From Boesenbergia rotunda (taxonomy: Eukaryota > Streptophyta > Magnoliopsida > Zingiberales > Zingiberaceae), in assembly GCA_024364735.1 (NCBI GenBank), contig JAGFNQ010001117.1:1-64000 (forward strand): DNA of 64,000 nucleotides, written 5' to 3'. A program made the position numbers and the translations under genes. Positions within the stretch are counted from its first letter, which is position 1; the number at the start of each line of letters is the position of its first letter. Under the pieces are notes generated by a model. That model did not search any database. It was not told where the DNA came from and worked only from the letters and a program-made list of their open reading frames with translations. Positions 1 to 14,200 of this stretch are shown here, piece after piece.

Positions 1-620
1 AGCGGCGGAGTTGATTATTTACCCCTGTTTCTATTCATCCGACCCCCATTCCTTGCCACTATATTAAATGACCTTGGTACGGGGTCGGCGCAGACCTCAA
101 CCATTTATGACGCACGTCGCGGGCGGCCCATTAAATGACCCTAGTACGGGGGTCGGCTCAGGCCTCACCCATTTATAGCGCACGTCTCGGACGTCCTTTC
201 AGCCTCGTACTTCATGTACTTCCGTCCGAAGTCGATACCTTGCACCATGCCGCCTTGACAAGCTGCGTGGCGCCACTCGGCGCCCTGAGCTGACAAACTC
301 ATACCCCTATCACGGTCTAGTACGGAGAGGAGATTGACACGGACAGGACCTTGTCAATTCCCTCAGCTATATAAACCCCTCCCCTCTTCGGCCCGTAGAT
401 ATGCGCAACTGTTCATTTGGTCCACTATTTTTGTTTTCTTGCTCTCTTCTCTCGTGCGTGGACTAACTTGACCGTCGAAAGACCTGACCAGGGACTTTTC
501 TCGACGGATTTACTAACAGTCCTTTTTGCAGGTCAACCGTCGGTATCACCAGTTCATGCCACTCGGGAGACCCTCACATTCTTGGAGTTCCATCTCACTC
601 GACGACAGGATCAATAACCA
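1..620 (+). mobile_element. LTR retrotransposon fragment (U3-R-U5-like)
   Basis: The stretch is GC-richer than the DNA after it and looks like a long terminal repeat entering from the left edge. A plant TATA box (TATATAAA at 368-375) sits in a promoter-like context, followed by a pyrimidine-rich leader. The element seems to end in CA near 620, where AT-rich DNA begins. The presumed U3 holds a diverged direct repeat of about 55-60 bp with a period near 68 bp (about 64-118 and 130-190), each copy with a TTAAATGACC start and a GCGCACGTC-like end. No gag or pol is visible, so it is either a solo LTR or one end of an element lying to the left. The superfamily is not determined. Confidence 0.5.
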
Positions 621-1060
621 ATATATATAAAAGGATAAATATTAATTTAGTCGTCGTCCGACACCTCGCAGGAGACCCGCCGCGACGGCGTTAGGCCGGC
701 GCAGACTCGGCCGAAAGCTGTTCGAAGGCCACAACTCCAAATACTTAACCTTCCACGGACTCTACGACGTCAGCCGTCGCCTAACCTAATGAAGGTGTTC
801 ACCGCCTGCAGACCACTCCGCCGACACCCCGCCGCGAACATTTTCGGCGAAATCTACGACCTGAAACACGTGGCCAGGTCCCACAGCCACAACAGATTAA
901 TGGGGCGGTGCTGCAGGTAGGTCGGCGAGAACTAAAATATCACAATTTTTTTTAAAAAATAATTAATAATTCTTTTTATTAGTAAAAAACGAAACCAATT
1001 CTTATCCGCAACGCCGCCGACCTCATCGGCATCGCTGAGCCCACGATCGGCCCTCCGTAC
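621..1060. other. GC-rich then AT-rich stretch, no recognisable gene
   Basis: About 640-930 is GC-rich with short open frames on both strands, including a 43-codon frame starting near 789 that I do not recognise. About 940-1000 is AT-rich. It could be a decayed gene fragment or the distal promoter of the small ORF at 1137. Confidence 0.3.
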
Positions 1061-1069
1061 TATAAATCC
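1061..1069 (+). promoter_or_regulatory. TATA box upstream of the small ORF
   Basis: TATAAATCC lies 68-76 bp before the ATG at 1137. That would place a start site near 1090-1100 and give a short 5' UTR. The match is to the plant TATA consensus only. Confidence 0.4.
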
Positions 1070-1136
1070 TCCACGCCACGACCCGAATACTGTAGGAATT
1101 ATCGCATCGACGGTTGCAGGCGACGTGTTTGCGGTG

Positions 1137-1385
1137 ATGGCCGACGTAGCTCTGCTGGTGGCGGAGGACTACGAGAGGAGGACGAGGAGCCAGACGGAGA
1201 AGGGCGAGCGCGGGTTGAAGCGGGAGCAGTCCTTCCATTCCCTCGCTTCCTTCGTTTCGTCGTTAGCACTTGGGAGGAAGGCCAGTGAGACAGCCACCGC
1301 GGCGCCGATGGTCGTGGAGCAGAGGGCGGCGGAGCAGAGGATCTCGGTCGCGTTGGCCGCCGTCGATGGGCTCTTCTCCGCCTGA
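1137..1385 (+). CDS. Small single-exon protein, 82 aa, unknown function
   Basis: The frame starts MADVALLVAEDYERR and ends DGLFSA. An upstream in-frame ATG at 1125 would add only four residues; I prefer 1137, whose ATGG context is better. The frame is GC-richer than its flanks and has a TATA box 68-76 bp upstream. The N-terminus is charged and helical-looking, the middle is rich in Ala, Ser and Arg, and there is no signal peptide or membrane segment. I do not recognise a family. The opposite strand carries an overlapping frame of similar length, so GC content alone could explain the openness. It is a plausible intronless plant gene rather than a secure one. Confidence 0.42.
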   Translation: MADVALLVAEDYERRTRSQTEKGERGLKREQSFHSLASFVSSLALGRKASETATAAPMVVEQRAAEQRISVALAAVDGLFSA

Positions 1386-1850
1386 TGCTTTCTACGTCTT
1401 CTTCTTGGTTTTTTTTTCTTTTTTTATTTAGTTGGTAAAAATCTATTTATGTTTATTTAATACAGGCAAAGTTAATTAAATTGCTAAAATTTTATTTATA
1501 TTTTTTTATATATTTATATATATATCGAATATAAAATAATATGTAAGTGAAAATTTAAGAAAATTTAATGAATAATATATATTTTAGATGTAGCAATTTT
1601 GACGGATTCATCGTATTCCCAAGTAACTTTGATTTTGGGCAGCGTTAACGATATGTCGAGATAATCAGTTGTAATCCCTGGGCTTGGTCAGTGTAGGAGA
1701 CTAATTATTATAGACATCTGTTTCGATCCTATACGATGTATTTTATAAAATTCAATTACGAAATTAAAATTTCAATTCCATATTTCGAATTAATTATAAA
1801 AACAGAATTAAATTCAATTCAAATATATATATTTATAATTATATACTAAA

Positions 1851-1852
<2 letters not shown>

Positions 1853-1908
<56 letters not shown>

Positions 1909-1914
1909 AAAAAA
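1853..1914. repeat. Poly(A) tract
   Basis: There is a run of 54 A from 1853 to 1906, then one T and seven A. The AT-rich DNA around it (1390-2230) shows no gene. The tract could be the tail of an old retroposed copy or a simple-repeat expansion. Its length in the assembly is likely unreliable. Confidence 0.9.
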
Positions 1915-2266
1915 CCGGAGTATTTTAAATTTATTTTATGAGGGGACGATTGATGTTTTCCAGGTGATGGTGAGAATAATCATCTATCTTTGAATCTAGT
2001 TGTATTCAAAATACTTTACATGGTGAAGGATTCAAACTATTATTACCAAAAAAAATTATAGCAAAGACGATTGAAAATTATTCCTTACAACTAGATGGTG
2101 AACTGGATCATCCCATCTCGCGTTATAAATCTACCGAATGTATTGATCTCCAACATATGAATTTGACACAAAATATATGTAACTGCATCATATAAAGGAA
2201 GAACCACCTTATCGAATGCCTTTTGGCCTTGGTGATGATAGCTCATGCACAAAATCGAGTTTTCGC

Positions 2267-5200
2267 TCAGAGAACTTTTCTAATCTCTTCAACTAGATGC
2301 ACTCTGGTGGAAGAATCCATCTGCATCAAAATCCGTCTGTCAAATTGTTGCTAATAGCAATGTTTTCGATTATGACAGAAAATAACTAGTAGATTTTTCA
2401 GACACGTATTCAGATTCAATGGAGAATTTGAGTGATTGATGAGTAGTTCGTCTTTATGTTTGAGGTTTGGAGATTACTTACCTTGCTAAGAACAGCAGCA
2501 AGACACTTGGGCAAAATTTGCAAATCCGAAGCTGATTCGCCAAGATTCGTTAGTTGTTTGGTTACTTTTTCGACCCTCAACTCTTCAAGATACTTTCTGT
2601 AGTTCATAGGATTGTCTTTCCAAGAGAAGAAGGCATCATCGTCCGCCCAGTTAGCGCCTGCAGCTTGGACTTGCTCTGATGCCAAGAACCATTTCTTCAC
2701 CAATTCAGTTGCCGAAGTATGCGATAGCTGCTCTCCACCAGCAAATCTAACAGTTTTCACGAGTGATCCCTCCGAAACTCTCCTGAGCAGCCTCTTATAG
2801 AAGAAAGAACGAGCACTCGCCCAGTCAACTACTTTCTTGATGATACCCTTTGCAGCCATCCGAAGAGAAGTATCGTGTAGTTCAGCAAACTGTGTGGCTA
2901 TTTGAGTATATACCGGTAACAACTTCTTCTGCCGAGCCATTATGTTCCTCCCTATTGCTTCAACATCTCCTATGGCTTTACCAGCTCTCGCATCTTGAAG
3001 CATTGCATTCAAAGAGATAATCTCAGGGTCGAGCCTGCCCATGCACTCGATGAGGTCTTTTGACTTGAATTTGATCTCAATCATTCCTTCGGGTTCAAGA
3101 ACATTGCCCTTGGCAGTCCTTTCAGCATACATCTCAATGTGCTCGGGATTGATCTTACTGTCAACAACAACCCAAGCGCCACCACGGAGCTCTCCAGTCA
3201 TGGGGATGTACACAAAGACTGGTTGCTTGTATGTCCTGAGGTTCTCGACAATGGTGGATCCTGCCTGAAGTATTCCTTCAAATAGATCCCTCTGACCTCC
3301 AGAAAAGCCTCTCCAGTTGGCAAGAATGAAAAGTGGAAGTTCTTCGTGGTTGAAGTCTAACAAAGCCTGAGCTGTTTTTGTTGCAGAATCCGGGAACCAA
3401 ACCTGTCCCGCTTGTGGGACAATTCGTTCGTGGGAATCAAGCTGGCCAGGATCTGCAGGGATCACTTGCATCACTGTCTGCGTCTCAACGGCTACAATTC
3501 CTACAGGAATCCCACCAAGCTTCGCTCTTCCTGTTACCACTGTCTTGGCCCAACCTTCCAGTGTCTCTATAAAGCTTCCTTTGTCAAACATGCCACCTAG
3601 CCATTTGCCAGTGTTGTCTTGAATACCGCAAATAGCAGCACGGGGATCACAAGAATTTTCAGGGAAATATTCTATCGATCTCTCAGGTGGATCAAGGGAT
3701 CTCAAAATGGGAAGGGGACCACCAACATAAGGAGGAACATAGCTAAGCCATCTCAGAATGGAAGAAATGCCTTCGAGATCATCTGATACAGTCAGATGGA
3801 CAACCCCATTTGTTGCCATGATCTTAGGTCCACCCAACTGCATGTGAGAGCTGTACACTTCACGTCCAAGAAGCTTGTTCAGTGTGGAGTACCCGGTGAG
3901 AATAATTGGCTGATCAAGACGTTGAATGCACCTCATGCCGAGCCGAGCAAGATAAGCTCCAATGCCAACAGTTCGTCCAGTCACATAGGTGAGAGTGAAT
4001 ATCTCATTATATGCTTTTGAATACACGCCGGCTATGGCACCACTTCCAGACAGGTTCTCCACCCCCAAGTCATCTGCTTTTCCTACAATTGTGTCAATGA
4101 CCCATCTTGTCTCGCCATTTTCCAGTTTGAGTTCATGAGCGATAACAGATGAACCAACGCGATTGTAATCTTCTGGACTCAAATAAAAGTACTGAAAGCC
4201 ACGTTCTGGGCTTGCCTCATCAGACCACCCAACCTTAAAGCAAGATTTTATTTCTTCAGCTGCTCCAATCCTGGCACCGGAATTTGCAGCCAAATAAATT
4301 AGAGGGAGTTTTTTATCACATGCTAAATTGGTCACTGCATGAAAGAATGCATCTTCCTTTGGACCAAATGAACCAACTCTGAAAGTGACATCGTTTGTCA
4401 CGACTATGATTTTCCTTCCATCAGGGAATTCTGGTGTAGACATCTCCATTAACCAGGCTACCATACCTATGTCATTGAGACCAGAGGACCGGCTCACAGT
4501 GACTAAAGGAGTATTCCAATCTCCATGATTGTTTGCAAATGCCAACTCTGTCACTTTAATGAGATCTCTATTATTGTTTACCCTAATGTTACTGGATGTG
4601 TATGATTCCCACAACCGTCTAAGTGCTGTCTCGAATGCCTGAATGCAAGGTAAACACATCTTTACAATGATATAACAGGGAGGTAAATTTAACATATGAT
4701 TCTGCATAAGCTGCTTTCTTATGAGAATTTGAAGAGAAACTTACCAATGGGAAATCATAGCAGTAAGTCGTGTTATTCTTCCTGGCATTTAAACGCCTTT
4801 TATCAATGGGCCCTAGCGCTGGATATTGAACATTTAATGGGATGCCATGGAGAGGACCGTGCACATCCGTGTAGGAATGGTAAACCATTTCATGAGATTT
4901 TGTATCTTCCACTTCACGATAAATCTAAATAGGAAGTATTTAACCTCAGACAGAATGATGATAAAGACTAAACATAATCATTGGATAAAAAAATAAACAA
5001 AAATCTTGTTAAATGAAGAGTAGAAGTACATTTAATGCTTCATACTACTCCCTCGAGTTAATTCATAAACAGCAAATGATGAAACACTCAATAGTGACTT
5101 ACATGGACAGTGCAGGTATGCCCAGTGACATTGGTCACCACAATTCTCCAAGCACCACTAGTTGGTCCTACAGAATTAAGCCGCAGCTTCACTTCCCACT

Positions 5201-8200
5201 CACAAACAGCCAGACGATGCATCCGGACACCAACTAATTCATGAATTTTGACAACCATTTCATTTAAGATCATATGTATGCTAGTTTCATCCATCGTTCT
5301 GGATAGAAGGGAAAGATTGCATGTTAGCCCACAAAAAAGACAATTACGCACTTCCAGTGTTGAATGAAAGTTACTAGGATTCTGAACGGGTAAAGGCAAT
5401 AGCTTAACATTACTACAGAAAGGCTCACGAAAAAGAAACAGCAGTAGGAGAAGAAAAAAAAACAGTAACAAAATTTAGATGTAGAACTAACCTTGAAGGT
5501 GGTAAAAGATCATGCAATACTTGCTCCCTTAAAATGCAAATATACATGTGAGAGTAATCCGATCGGATAGTTGCGTTGTGGACCTGTAACTCCAACTCTT
5601 CTAAAGCAGTCATTAATGACCTCAATATGCTTGTAGAGGTAAAGGACAAATTAGGTTGGGCACGATATATTTCTATGTCATGGGATGAGCTTGATCCAAA
5701 GCCAGCATTTGTCCTTGGTTGTCTCAAGATCGTTCGGAGAAACATACGCTTGATATTAGCATTATCTAAAACAGAGTACAGATGCCATTGGCGATCCCTT
5801 GATGGGGTATACTTAAAGTTTCGGAAGCCTTTCAGCTTTTCCTAAGTTGGCATAAACAATGACAAGTTAAGCTCAATCCAAAGGAGAAGATGAGAAAAGC
5901 CTACAAACAATTCAGAAAATAGTGACAAACCAATTCTAGGAATGTAGAAAGAGGAGGTTCCACATCACGAAGTAGAGGTTCTTCCACATAATACTTCTTT
6001 TCAGATGACCAGTGAAAGGAGTGGCGCATAGGAGTTCGTCCTTCATCCCTCTGTATAATACAGCTAATAGCACCAACTCCTGAATCCAGAAGATCAGAGC
6101 TCAATTTATTATCTCTCAAAATCTTTGCCAGTTTATCTATCCTTTCCTGGGCCTGATCTTCATCACCACTGAGAAAAAGAAACTATTAATATTCAAAGGA
6201 CAACCCATTATAACTTTTCAATTTGCAACTGCAGAGATGTGTACCTGTCCTGTAAAGTACTCATTTGGTTGTTAATGCCAATCAAAGCAATATGAATCAT
6301 ATTGCCTTTGCCAGCATGAGGAGGAAGCTCATTTGTGATTCCAGTCCCAGAATCCATGAAACGAGATGTCTCTTTCAAGGCAGTGCTAGTTGCTGATGTT
6401 AGAAGCTGAAGAGATTTAATGATAACCATCACCCCCCATCTCGTCTCTGTATGTTCTTGGCAAAATTCCCATGAGGCTATAAGACCAGAACGGTGCCATT
6501 GCATCCGGATACTGTCCTTGATGATATAGGGCTGCAAAAGAAGTCTCCAATCAGAAAAATGACCAAGTGTTTTCGGTCATTCACGCTTATGAAGTTTTAC
6601 CTGGTATAATCTACGTATATATGTCTCGACAACCCTTCTTTGGAGGGTAGGATCAGAATGATCAAAGAGAGCTATAAGTGCATCCTCCACAGCTAATGGA
6701 GCACAGACAAGATCTTCTATCCTCTCATCAATAGCCATCTTCCTCCTAGGGGTAGAAAGGCGTTCTCCTTCTTCAGTAAACATTTCCAGTTCAGAAAGAT
6801 TTCTAGCGATGGTTGTCCGTAACTCACTAAGTTTAGTTTGCTCACGAAGTTGGCTGGCTTTCAGTGCCATCTGCAGCAATTAAATATATCAAGTACGGTA
6901 TATAAGAATGTTCTCTCAAATAGAGAAACTCATAGTACTTTAGACATAAACAGACCTCAGAGTAACTTGTATGATTAAGAGCAGAGAAACGAATTAGCAG
7001 ATCATGGTAGGGAGCAGGGTTGGGATAAACCAATGCTTCCATGAGTCGAAGTATCAGCTTGTTTTTATTTTTCACACCCTTCAAGCGGCAGATATTGCAC
7101 GTCATCATTGCAAATATTAAATTTTTTATAATACTTCAGAAGCAGCAATGTGATTCAAACCTGGTGAGACAATACTATGTCTACCACCCGGAGTAGATCC
7201 TTCTTGTGTTGAAGCCGGAGTTGTTCTATGACATCAGCCTGCACAAAGAGAAGAATTGAACAATTTTCAGTGAAAAGTTAACATATGGGTTGTGCAAAGC
7301 AAAATTTTTGATGTCATGAACTACAAACGTAATGAGTCAGTTTGAGATTATTGTGCCAAATGGTATATTTTTGTTCATTTTACCATACAATAACTTGTAA
7401 TCAGATCCTGCTAATGAAATATTTGCTATTTGGTAATTTTTAACAGAACAGAATTTATTATCTGATATCCAATTACCTGAATTTTATCACTGAACAGTTC
7501 CTCAACAGATAGATACTCTTCGAAAAGAGACCGCACAATAACGCGGGCATGACTTTCTCTGCCACCTTCATACGACTTCACAAGACTCATCAGAGGCTCC
7601 ACAAGCCTCTCCTGTGCAGCTTTTTCTTTCTCAATGCAGGATGAGAGCTGAGACTGCAAAAAGAATACTAGAGAAAGTCAACTTTGTTTCTAAAATATCA
7701 ACAAATTAAGTGAAAATTTAACTTTAGCCACCTGACCTCAAGAACCTTCTTCAATAACTTGGCAGGGAATTCCATTTTTGTCCCGAAAGTCGCTTCATAT
7801 TCCTTGTATCTCATCTCCAACTAAATTTATGCAGTGGGTCAACCATTTCACAGGTTTGGTAACATAATGAATGCATAATGTGACCGATTCAGATATCACT
7901 AACCTCATTTCTTAGAACTTTTGGTAGACGTGTTGCCAATACAGACATGCTTTCTTGCCATTGAAGGAAAGGGAGCTCTGGACTATCCAAACAAAGCAGA
8001 AGATCTTGGACAACCTAATAATATTTGAGTTATTAGCATACCCTTCACTGGAATATCCTAAAGACTGAATGTAGAACTACTCTTCTTAATAAAAGTGAAA
8101 AGCAGCATAAGGGGAAATTGCCACCGGTGCCTCACAGTGATGAAATGGCGCAACAAAGTTATGGACGCAGTTAGAATAGACCTGATTGACCACGTATGGG

Positions 8201-11200
8201 AAATAGTAAAGTCAAATCAAGACAAGTGAAATCAATGTTTTAAAAAACTGGAATGAGGATTGAACCTGAAGGAATTGAGTCATGGGAACTACCACCCCAC
8301 CCAAAACAACTAGGTTGACAAAAAAAAAGTTCCAAAAAAAAAATCCAACTAATCTAATTCCCATAATTTACTGGTGGTTCTAATATAACATTTTTGGAAA
8401 AAAAAACAAGCCCCAGAAAATGCATATCTGTTGCTTTATATTTCCCTAGTTTTATAGCAAAAATTATAGGCTTAATTAACCATATCAAACATGAAAATGA
8501 ATAAAAAAATTAGATATTTCCTATGCCAATGATTCAATTGGTAACACACCTCATGAAGAAAACAGGTTCCAATTTTTAGAACACGCAGATTACTGTATAC
8601 AACTTAGAAGAGCAAGATATATAACTTTTTTCCCCCTAAACAAGCACTAAATATAAATAAAAATTCTAACAAAACGATCCTTACTTCATTGATGTTATGT
8701 TCATATCCTGCAAGAACCATTCGCGCAGCATTTAAACTTGCAGCGCATTTTTGGTGAACTTTGCCAGAAACTGCAGTTGGAGGCCCCAGTTTAGGAAAAG
8801 TGCCATGAAATGGCTCAGCTCTTCTAACAGCTGATGGATCATCCAAATCAAGCCTTGCTATAAGATCACCGGCCTACAACAAGAGGTTGGTTGCCCTTTT
8901 AACAAGGATGAAGACTGATCATTAATGAAGAGGAAATCTCCCAAATGCAAAACTACCTGCATTGCCTGGCCCTCAGACATCACAAAATGAATTATTCCAG
9001 AAGCTGGCAATAGCAATGGCATGCACATCTTCATAACCTCAACTTCAGCATATGGTGTGTCAGTCTCGAAATGGGTACCATCAGAAACCAAGAATCGAAG
9101 CAGTTTGCATGGTGTCTCAGCCACCAATTTAGAAGGATCGTGGTCATTCTAAACAGAGAGAACATAGACGAGAAGTTAAAAAGAGAAATCAATACCTCCC
9201 AATAAAGGTGTTAACGTGGCCAATGTAATGCATCAAAACATAATTTACAAAAGTTCATATGGACCTTTCTGTGTTATGTTTGGCAAGTAATAAAGTAACC
9301 AAAAATATGAAAAGGTAATTCTTTGACATGCTATCATGTTAACTCCTCTAGGAATTTCCATTGCAGTTTTAATCAGCAGTGACACATTTGATTGGACTTC
9401 AGTCAAAATTCAACCTGACCCAAGATGCTCTTGTCATGACTATTTGACCAAGGAACCCAGATGGTAATATAAGTATTAATTTGATTCAGGGCAGGTTCAG
9501 GCAAACAACGAATGGAATTTCATAAAGAAGGGTTGTCAGTTGAATTTTTTAAGTTACAATCTTGACATGACTAAATTTAGTCAAACCGGATCAAATGTAT
9601 CACAATTTTATTTAATAATGCCAATAAGACCGAGAAAAACAGAGAACCAGGGGAAAACTCATACTTATAGGTGTGGACAAGTTGGATTGTGCTTGGGTGA
9701 CAGACGGGTGACCTTCTTTAGACCTACCTACAAACCTCTGGTATTCAGGTTAAATTGATTGAATACATTTACAACTTTATCTAATAAGGCCAACGAAACC
9801 ACCAGAGAACCGGGTGCTTTTGGTTTGGGCAAGTTGGGGTGATTGAGGTGGCCTTTTTTATAACTACCTATAAATCTTCCTTGTTCAGATTAGATGGTTG
9901 GACCCATTTATAGCTTTATCTAATAAGGCCAACGAAACCACCAGTGAACCGGAGGTGCTTTTTGGTTTGGGCAAGTTGGATCATGTCCAGGTGATTGAGG
10001 TGGCCTTTTTTAGACCTACCTATAAATCTTCCTTGTTCAGATTAGATGGTTGGACCCATTTATGATATTGTCAACATATTTTCCCCAATTGCTCGTTTCT
10101 GGTCTCTCTTTTCCCTTCACATATTCACTCTGACCCTGATTACTTTTAACTTTTTGAACAAAATGAATCCCAAAAATCATTTTGGAGCATGATGACACCA
10201 TCTAGTAGCTAAAACAAAAGATAGATTGTCCCCACGGGATGGACTGATGGTTAGTGTGTGGGTGTTGCCAACATGATGTCTGGGGGTCAAAACTTGGCAA
10301 AGCCAATGTGCACGCCCTCGCCAGGAACTAGCCATAGCATCCGGGCTAGTAGCCCCCGTGATTTACCTCCTCCGTGTTGGCCCTGGGACGGGTTGGCGGG
10401 GGCGCTGAGGGCGAGCGAATCGTCTTTTGCCGGCATAAAACAAAAGATAGACAAATGTAAACAACCAAATTTTGCTATTTGTTAACACAACGAAATAAAT
10501 ATGAAGAACAATTATATGACATTTGTAACCCAAAAATATATATTGAACAGAACTAGTTTAAATACTACAAATTAACAAAGATAAAAAAACAATTCTTTTT
10601 TTTTAATCATTAGCAAGTTTGTGGTCACACCTAAGTTATGCCAATGTTTCAGAAAAGACAAATACTGGATGAAAAATCTAATCCAGAAAACAACTCTATC
10701 TAGCAGCAGCAAAAAAAAAACAAAGACAGCAATGCAGAAAGAGTTTACCTGCAATAAACAAGTCCTTCCATCAATAAGAAGGCGAGTACCAGCAGCCTCT
10801 TCTTCAGCATATATCACATGACTTTTTCCATCTAACTGTAGTTGTTAAAATAATTCAGAAACAATTACCAACTATGTTTTACTTATTCCTTTTTACAAAA
10901 TTGTAGAAAATAATACAGATATTATAAAAATCATACACACTAAATTCTGTTTAGATTGATTACTTTGTCTTCATAATTGTGGAAAAACATGAACATAGAA
11001 ATCCATCAATTAGAAGGAATCAGATTAACACCATGTGAATATACACAACATATACATCATGCTTTGTTTCCTTTTATGAAGTTTAACTCGTGCTAATTGT
11101 GTTTTAATATCTTATTGAGTTCCCTTTCACATACATCATATAAGATTACATAAAACCTAAAGCAGATAAGTTTCCTTATTTTCCCACATATGGGGCAATT

Positions 11201-14200
11201 CTCTGCTGATGAGCTTATGCATTTGCATTTTGGTACCGGGATCATGGGAGAAAAGGCATTTTAAGATAGATCGTAAACACATTAGAACATTTTATAATTG
11301 ATTGCTCAGTCTTACAGTTATGAGCCCAAGAGATCAAGATGCATGAGAAGCCAAAAATTGTATTTCTCAAGGATCTAAATTCTACTTCACATCAAAATGC
11401 TCAATAACAACATAGTATGAGCAATCGGTTAAAATAACGGTGTTGTTCATAGGGTTAAATGAAAACTCCGATGCAGTAAAATAAAAAGAAAACTCTTGCC
11501 TGCATCAGGAGACCACCATCTCTCAAAGTATGAATTTCAGCTTCAATCTCTGATTCATTCATCTTTAACTTGTAGCTACCTGGTCCACTCCTTACCATTC
11601 CAATCTATGATATCATCCAACAAAATAAGTAATTTAGCACCTTAAAACAGTGTGACCCCCAACAAAAATAGAGAATTACCGTGTATTTGCTCCCTTCAAT
11701 ATTTAACGTAACATCAGAGTTGACGAGTGATATATGCTGCAAAAGATAGAGAGAAAAAAAACAATGTCTGACTGCTAAATTCCAACATTTGAAGAAAGAT
11801 TAGAAAGTATCTAGGTCCTGCAGTCAGTTATAGGATAAGGAAACCACATGCCTTAGGTGGGATTTGCCCTTTTTCAAGATAACCTACATACTCCGAGACA
11901 ATGGATGCGCTGCTATTAGAAGCTTTCTGAGGATTATAGACAAGAGAGATTAGTAAATGCTGAATGTGGAAAAATCGAGTTACATACTAGAGAAAAAGTG
12001 ACTTTATGAGACATACATAAAGTGCGCCTCCAACAACTGAAAGGTACCAAGGTGGTCTCTCAGCTCGAACCCTCATTGCAATTCTACTGTCCAGCCAACC
12101 TGTGTGGATCTTATTGTCTCTGTATTCTGAAGCCTACAATTGCAAAGGATGAAAATGAGCATGTGTACAGAAGTAGAGAAATATTTCGAAATATCTTACA
12201 TTGAGGAGATCAATTGTGTAATCAACATTTGTGCGGATTTCCCCACGAATTTGTATCTCTTTCAGCCCAAGAACCATATTAGCTATTGCCAAAGCTCTAG
12301 ACTCTCCGAATGCAAAAACATGGCCTGAAATTAGTTGAGAAGTTTGTCAAAAACAAGAACACATATGTCAACCATTCATGGTCAACCGGAAAACGACAAA
12401 CTTTAATTAGGATGCACTTAGTCAATTCCAAATGAACCATACCAAATTGAGAATCAGAGAACTCATGAATGCCACCTCCAGACTGCAAATCATGCAAAAT
12501 GGATGTTACTTAAAGGAACTTAGAACTTCTATATTTAGATAATAGAAACTTTTTCTTTTCTAGAAATAATTATATATATAGTAAGAAGCACTATACAAGT
12601 CACAAAGATATGTTCCAAATTCACTATAAATCAACAATCCAACAGTCAATCCATACTGTGGAGATGACACAACCAAAAATCATAGAAACAAGATTTCTAA
12701 TGAACAAATAGCAGCAAAAATTATATTGATCAAAAATAAAAAAACTTCGTCAGTTACATGTGGATCTCATAGATTAAGCTAGTAATATGCAGTAACAAAA
12801 AAAATTCTATCCTGGCCAGCCTAAAATACTGAATAAAGATTTGCCAACTCTTTGTCTAGAGTTTGAAGCAATAGCAATCGATTGTTAGTATTTCCCCATA
12901 AATGGAAGACAACCATAAGATTTGTAGATAAATGAAAAAAAAAACTAAGATTCCTTAGAAAGCGAACCTTAACAGAGAAGTAGGCCCACACATTAGGTTT
13001 GCTTTTAAAACTCAATTCCTGCATATATCAAGATAAGAGAAATCAGATATTTAATCAGGTTGTTTATGAATCTACAACACAACACAATAATACATTTCTC
13101 AAAGGTATCACCTGCACTTTTCCACTAGTAGGCTTGAACCCATCATCTGGATCCTCACTAGTGACACGAACAGCTACACAGTGTCCTCTAGGCCAAACAG
13201 ACTCAGCCTTATCAAAATCAAAAGGAGTTGCCAGCATAGATGTTTTCTTCCATGCATCATAACCTCCTCCATTATCCATTCCATAAAACCGTCTGATTTC
13301 TAAATTCAAGCAAACATTATGAGATAAGAACACTAGACAGCATAAATAAATGGATAGTTTGTTCACCATATGGGTTATAAAGTTTTCACCTGGAATTTGC
13401 CAAAGAGGTATTCCCATCCCTACAGCAACTTGAGCTGCAGGCAAGTTTACATCAGCAATCCACTCAGTTACAGGATGTTCAACCTACAAAAAAATTTAAA
13501 AAAAAACAAAAATATTCTATAGAAATTTTTGAATAAACCATTTGCAGTTTACAGTAACCGTAAATCAACAAACCTGTAATCGAGGATTGAGCTCTAGAAA
13601 GTAGTATTCACCAGTTTCCATGCTATAAAGATACTCAACTGTAGCGGCACCAACATAACCTACACATTTTGCAAGCCTTCTAGCAGCCTGCTCAAGTTTT
13701 TTCACCGTCTCATGAGGGGCTACTGTAATAGGACCTTCCTCAATAATCTGGTAACAATTTATTGAGTTGTCAATAAAGTCATTCAATTATTTTAGATTCA
13801 AACAATAAAAAATTATTCGGAAAGAAGAATGACAAATTGAAGTTTTTTGAGTTTGAAAATGAAGTTGAAAAGAAAGAGGATTCTCTCATATGCTAGAATA
13901 GTTAATGCAATTATGATAAATTTGTTGGCCATTAATCTATTAATATGCTTATAAATTTCAGAGTTAAAAATTTGTCTTGAAGACAAATTGGACTTTTTTC
14001 CTTTGTATCTAAGTTATGATTGTAAAGGAGAGACCAGAGACAAAAGCCTAGAAAGGGAGAATATACAGAAACTGCTTCTATGTTGACATAGAGAGGACAC
14101 TAGTGGATATACTTCCAAACTTCAGACCGTAAGGAAATGGTTCTGAAAATTTAACAAAAGAAAAGTAAGATGAAAATGAATAGAAGCTTGCCTTTTGGTG

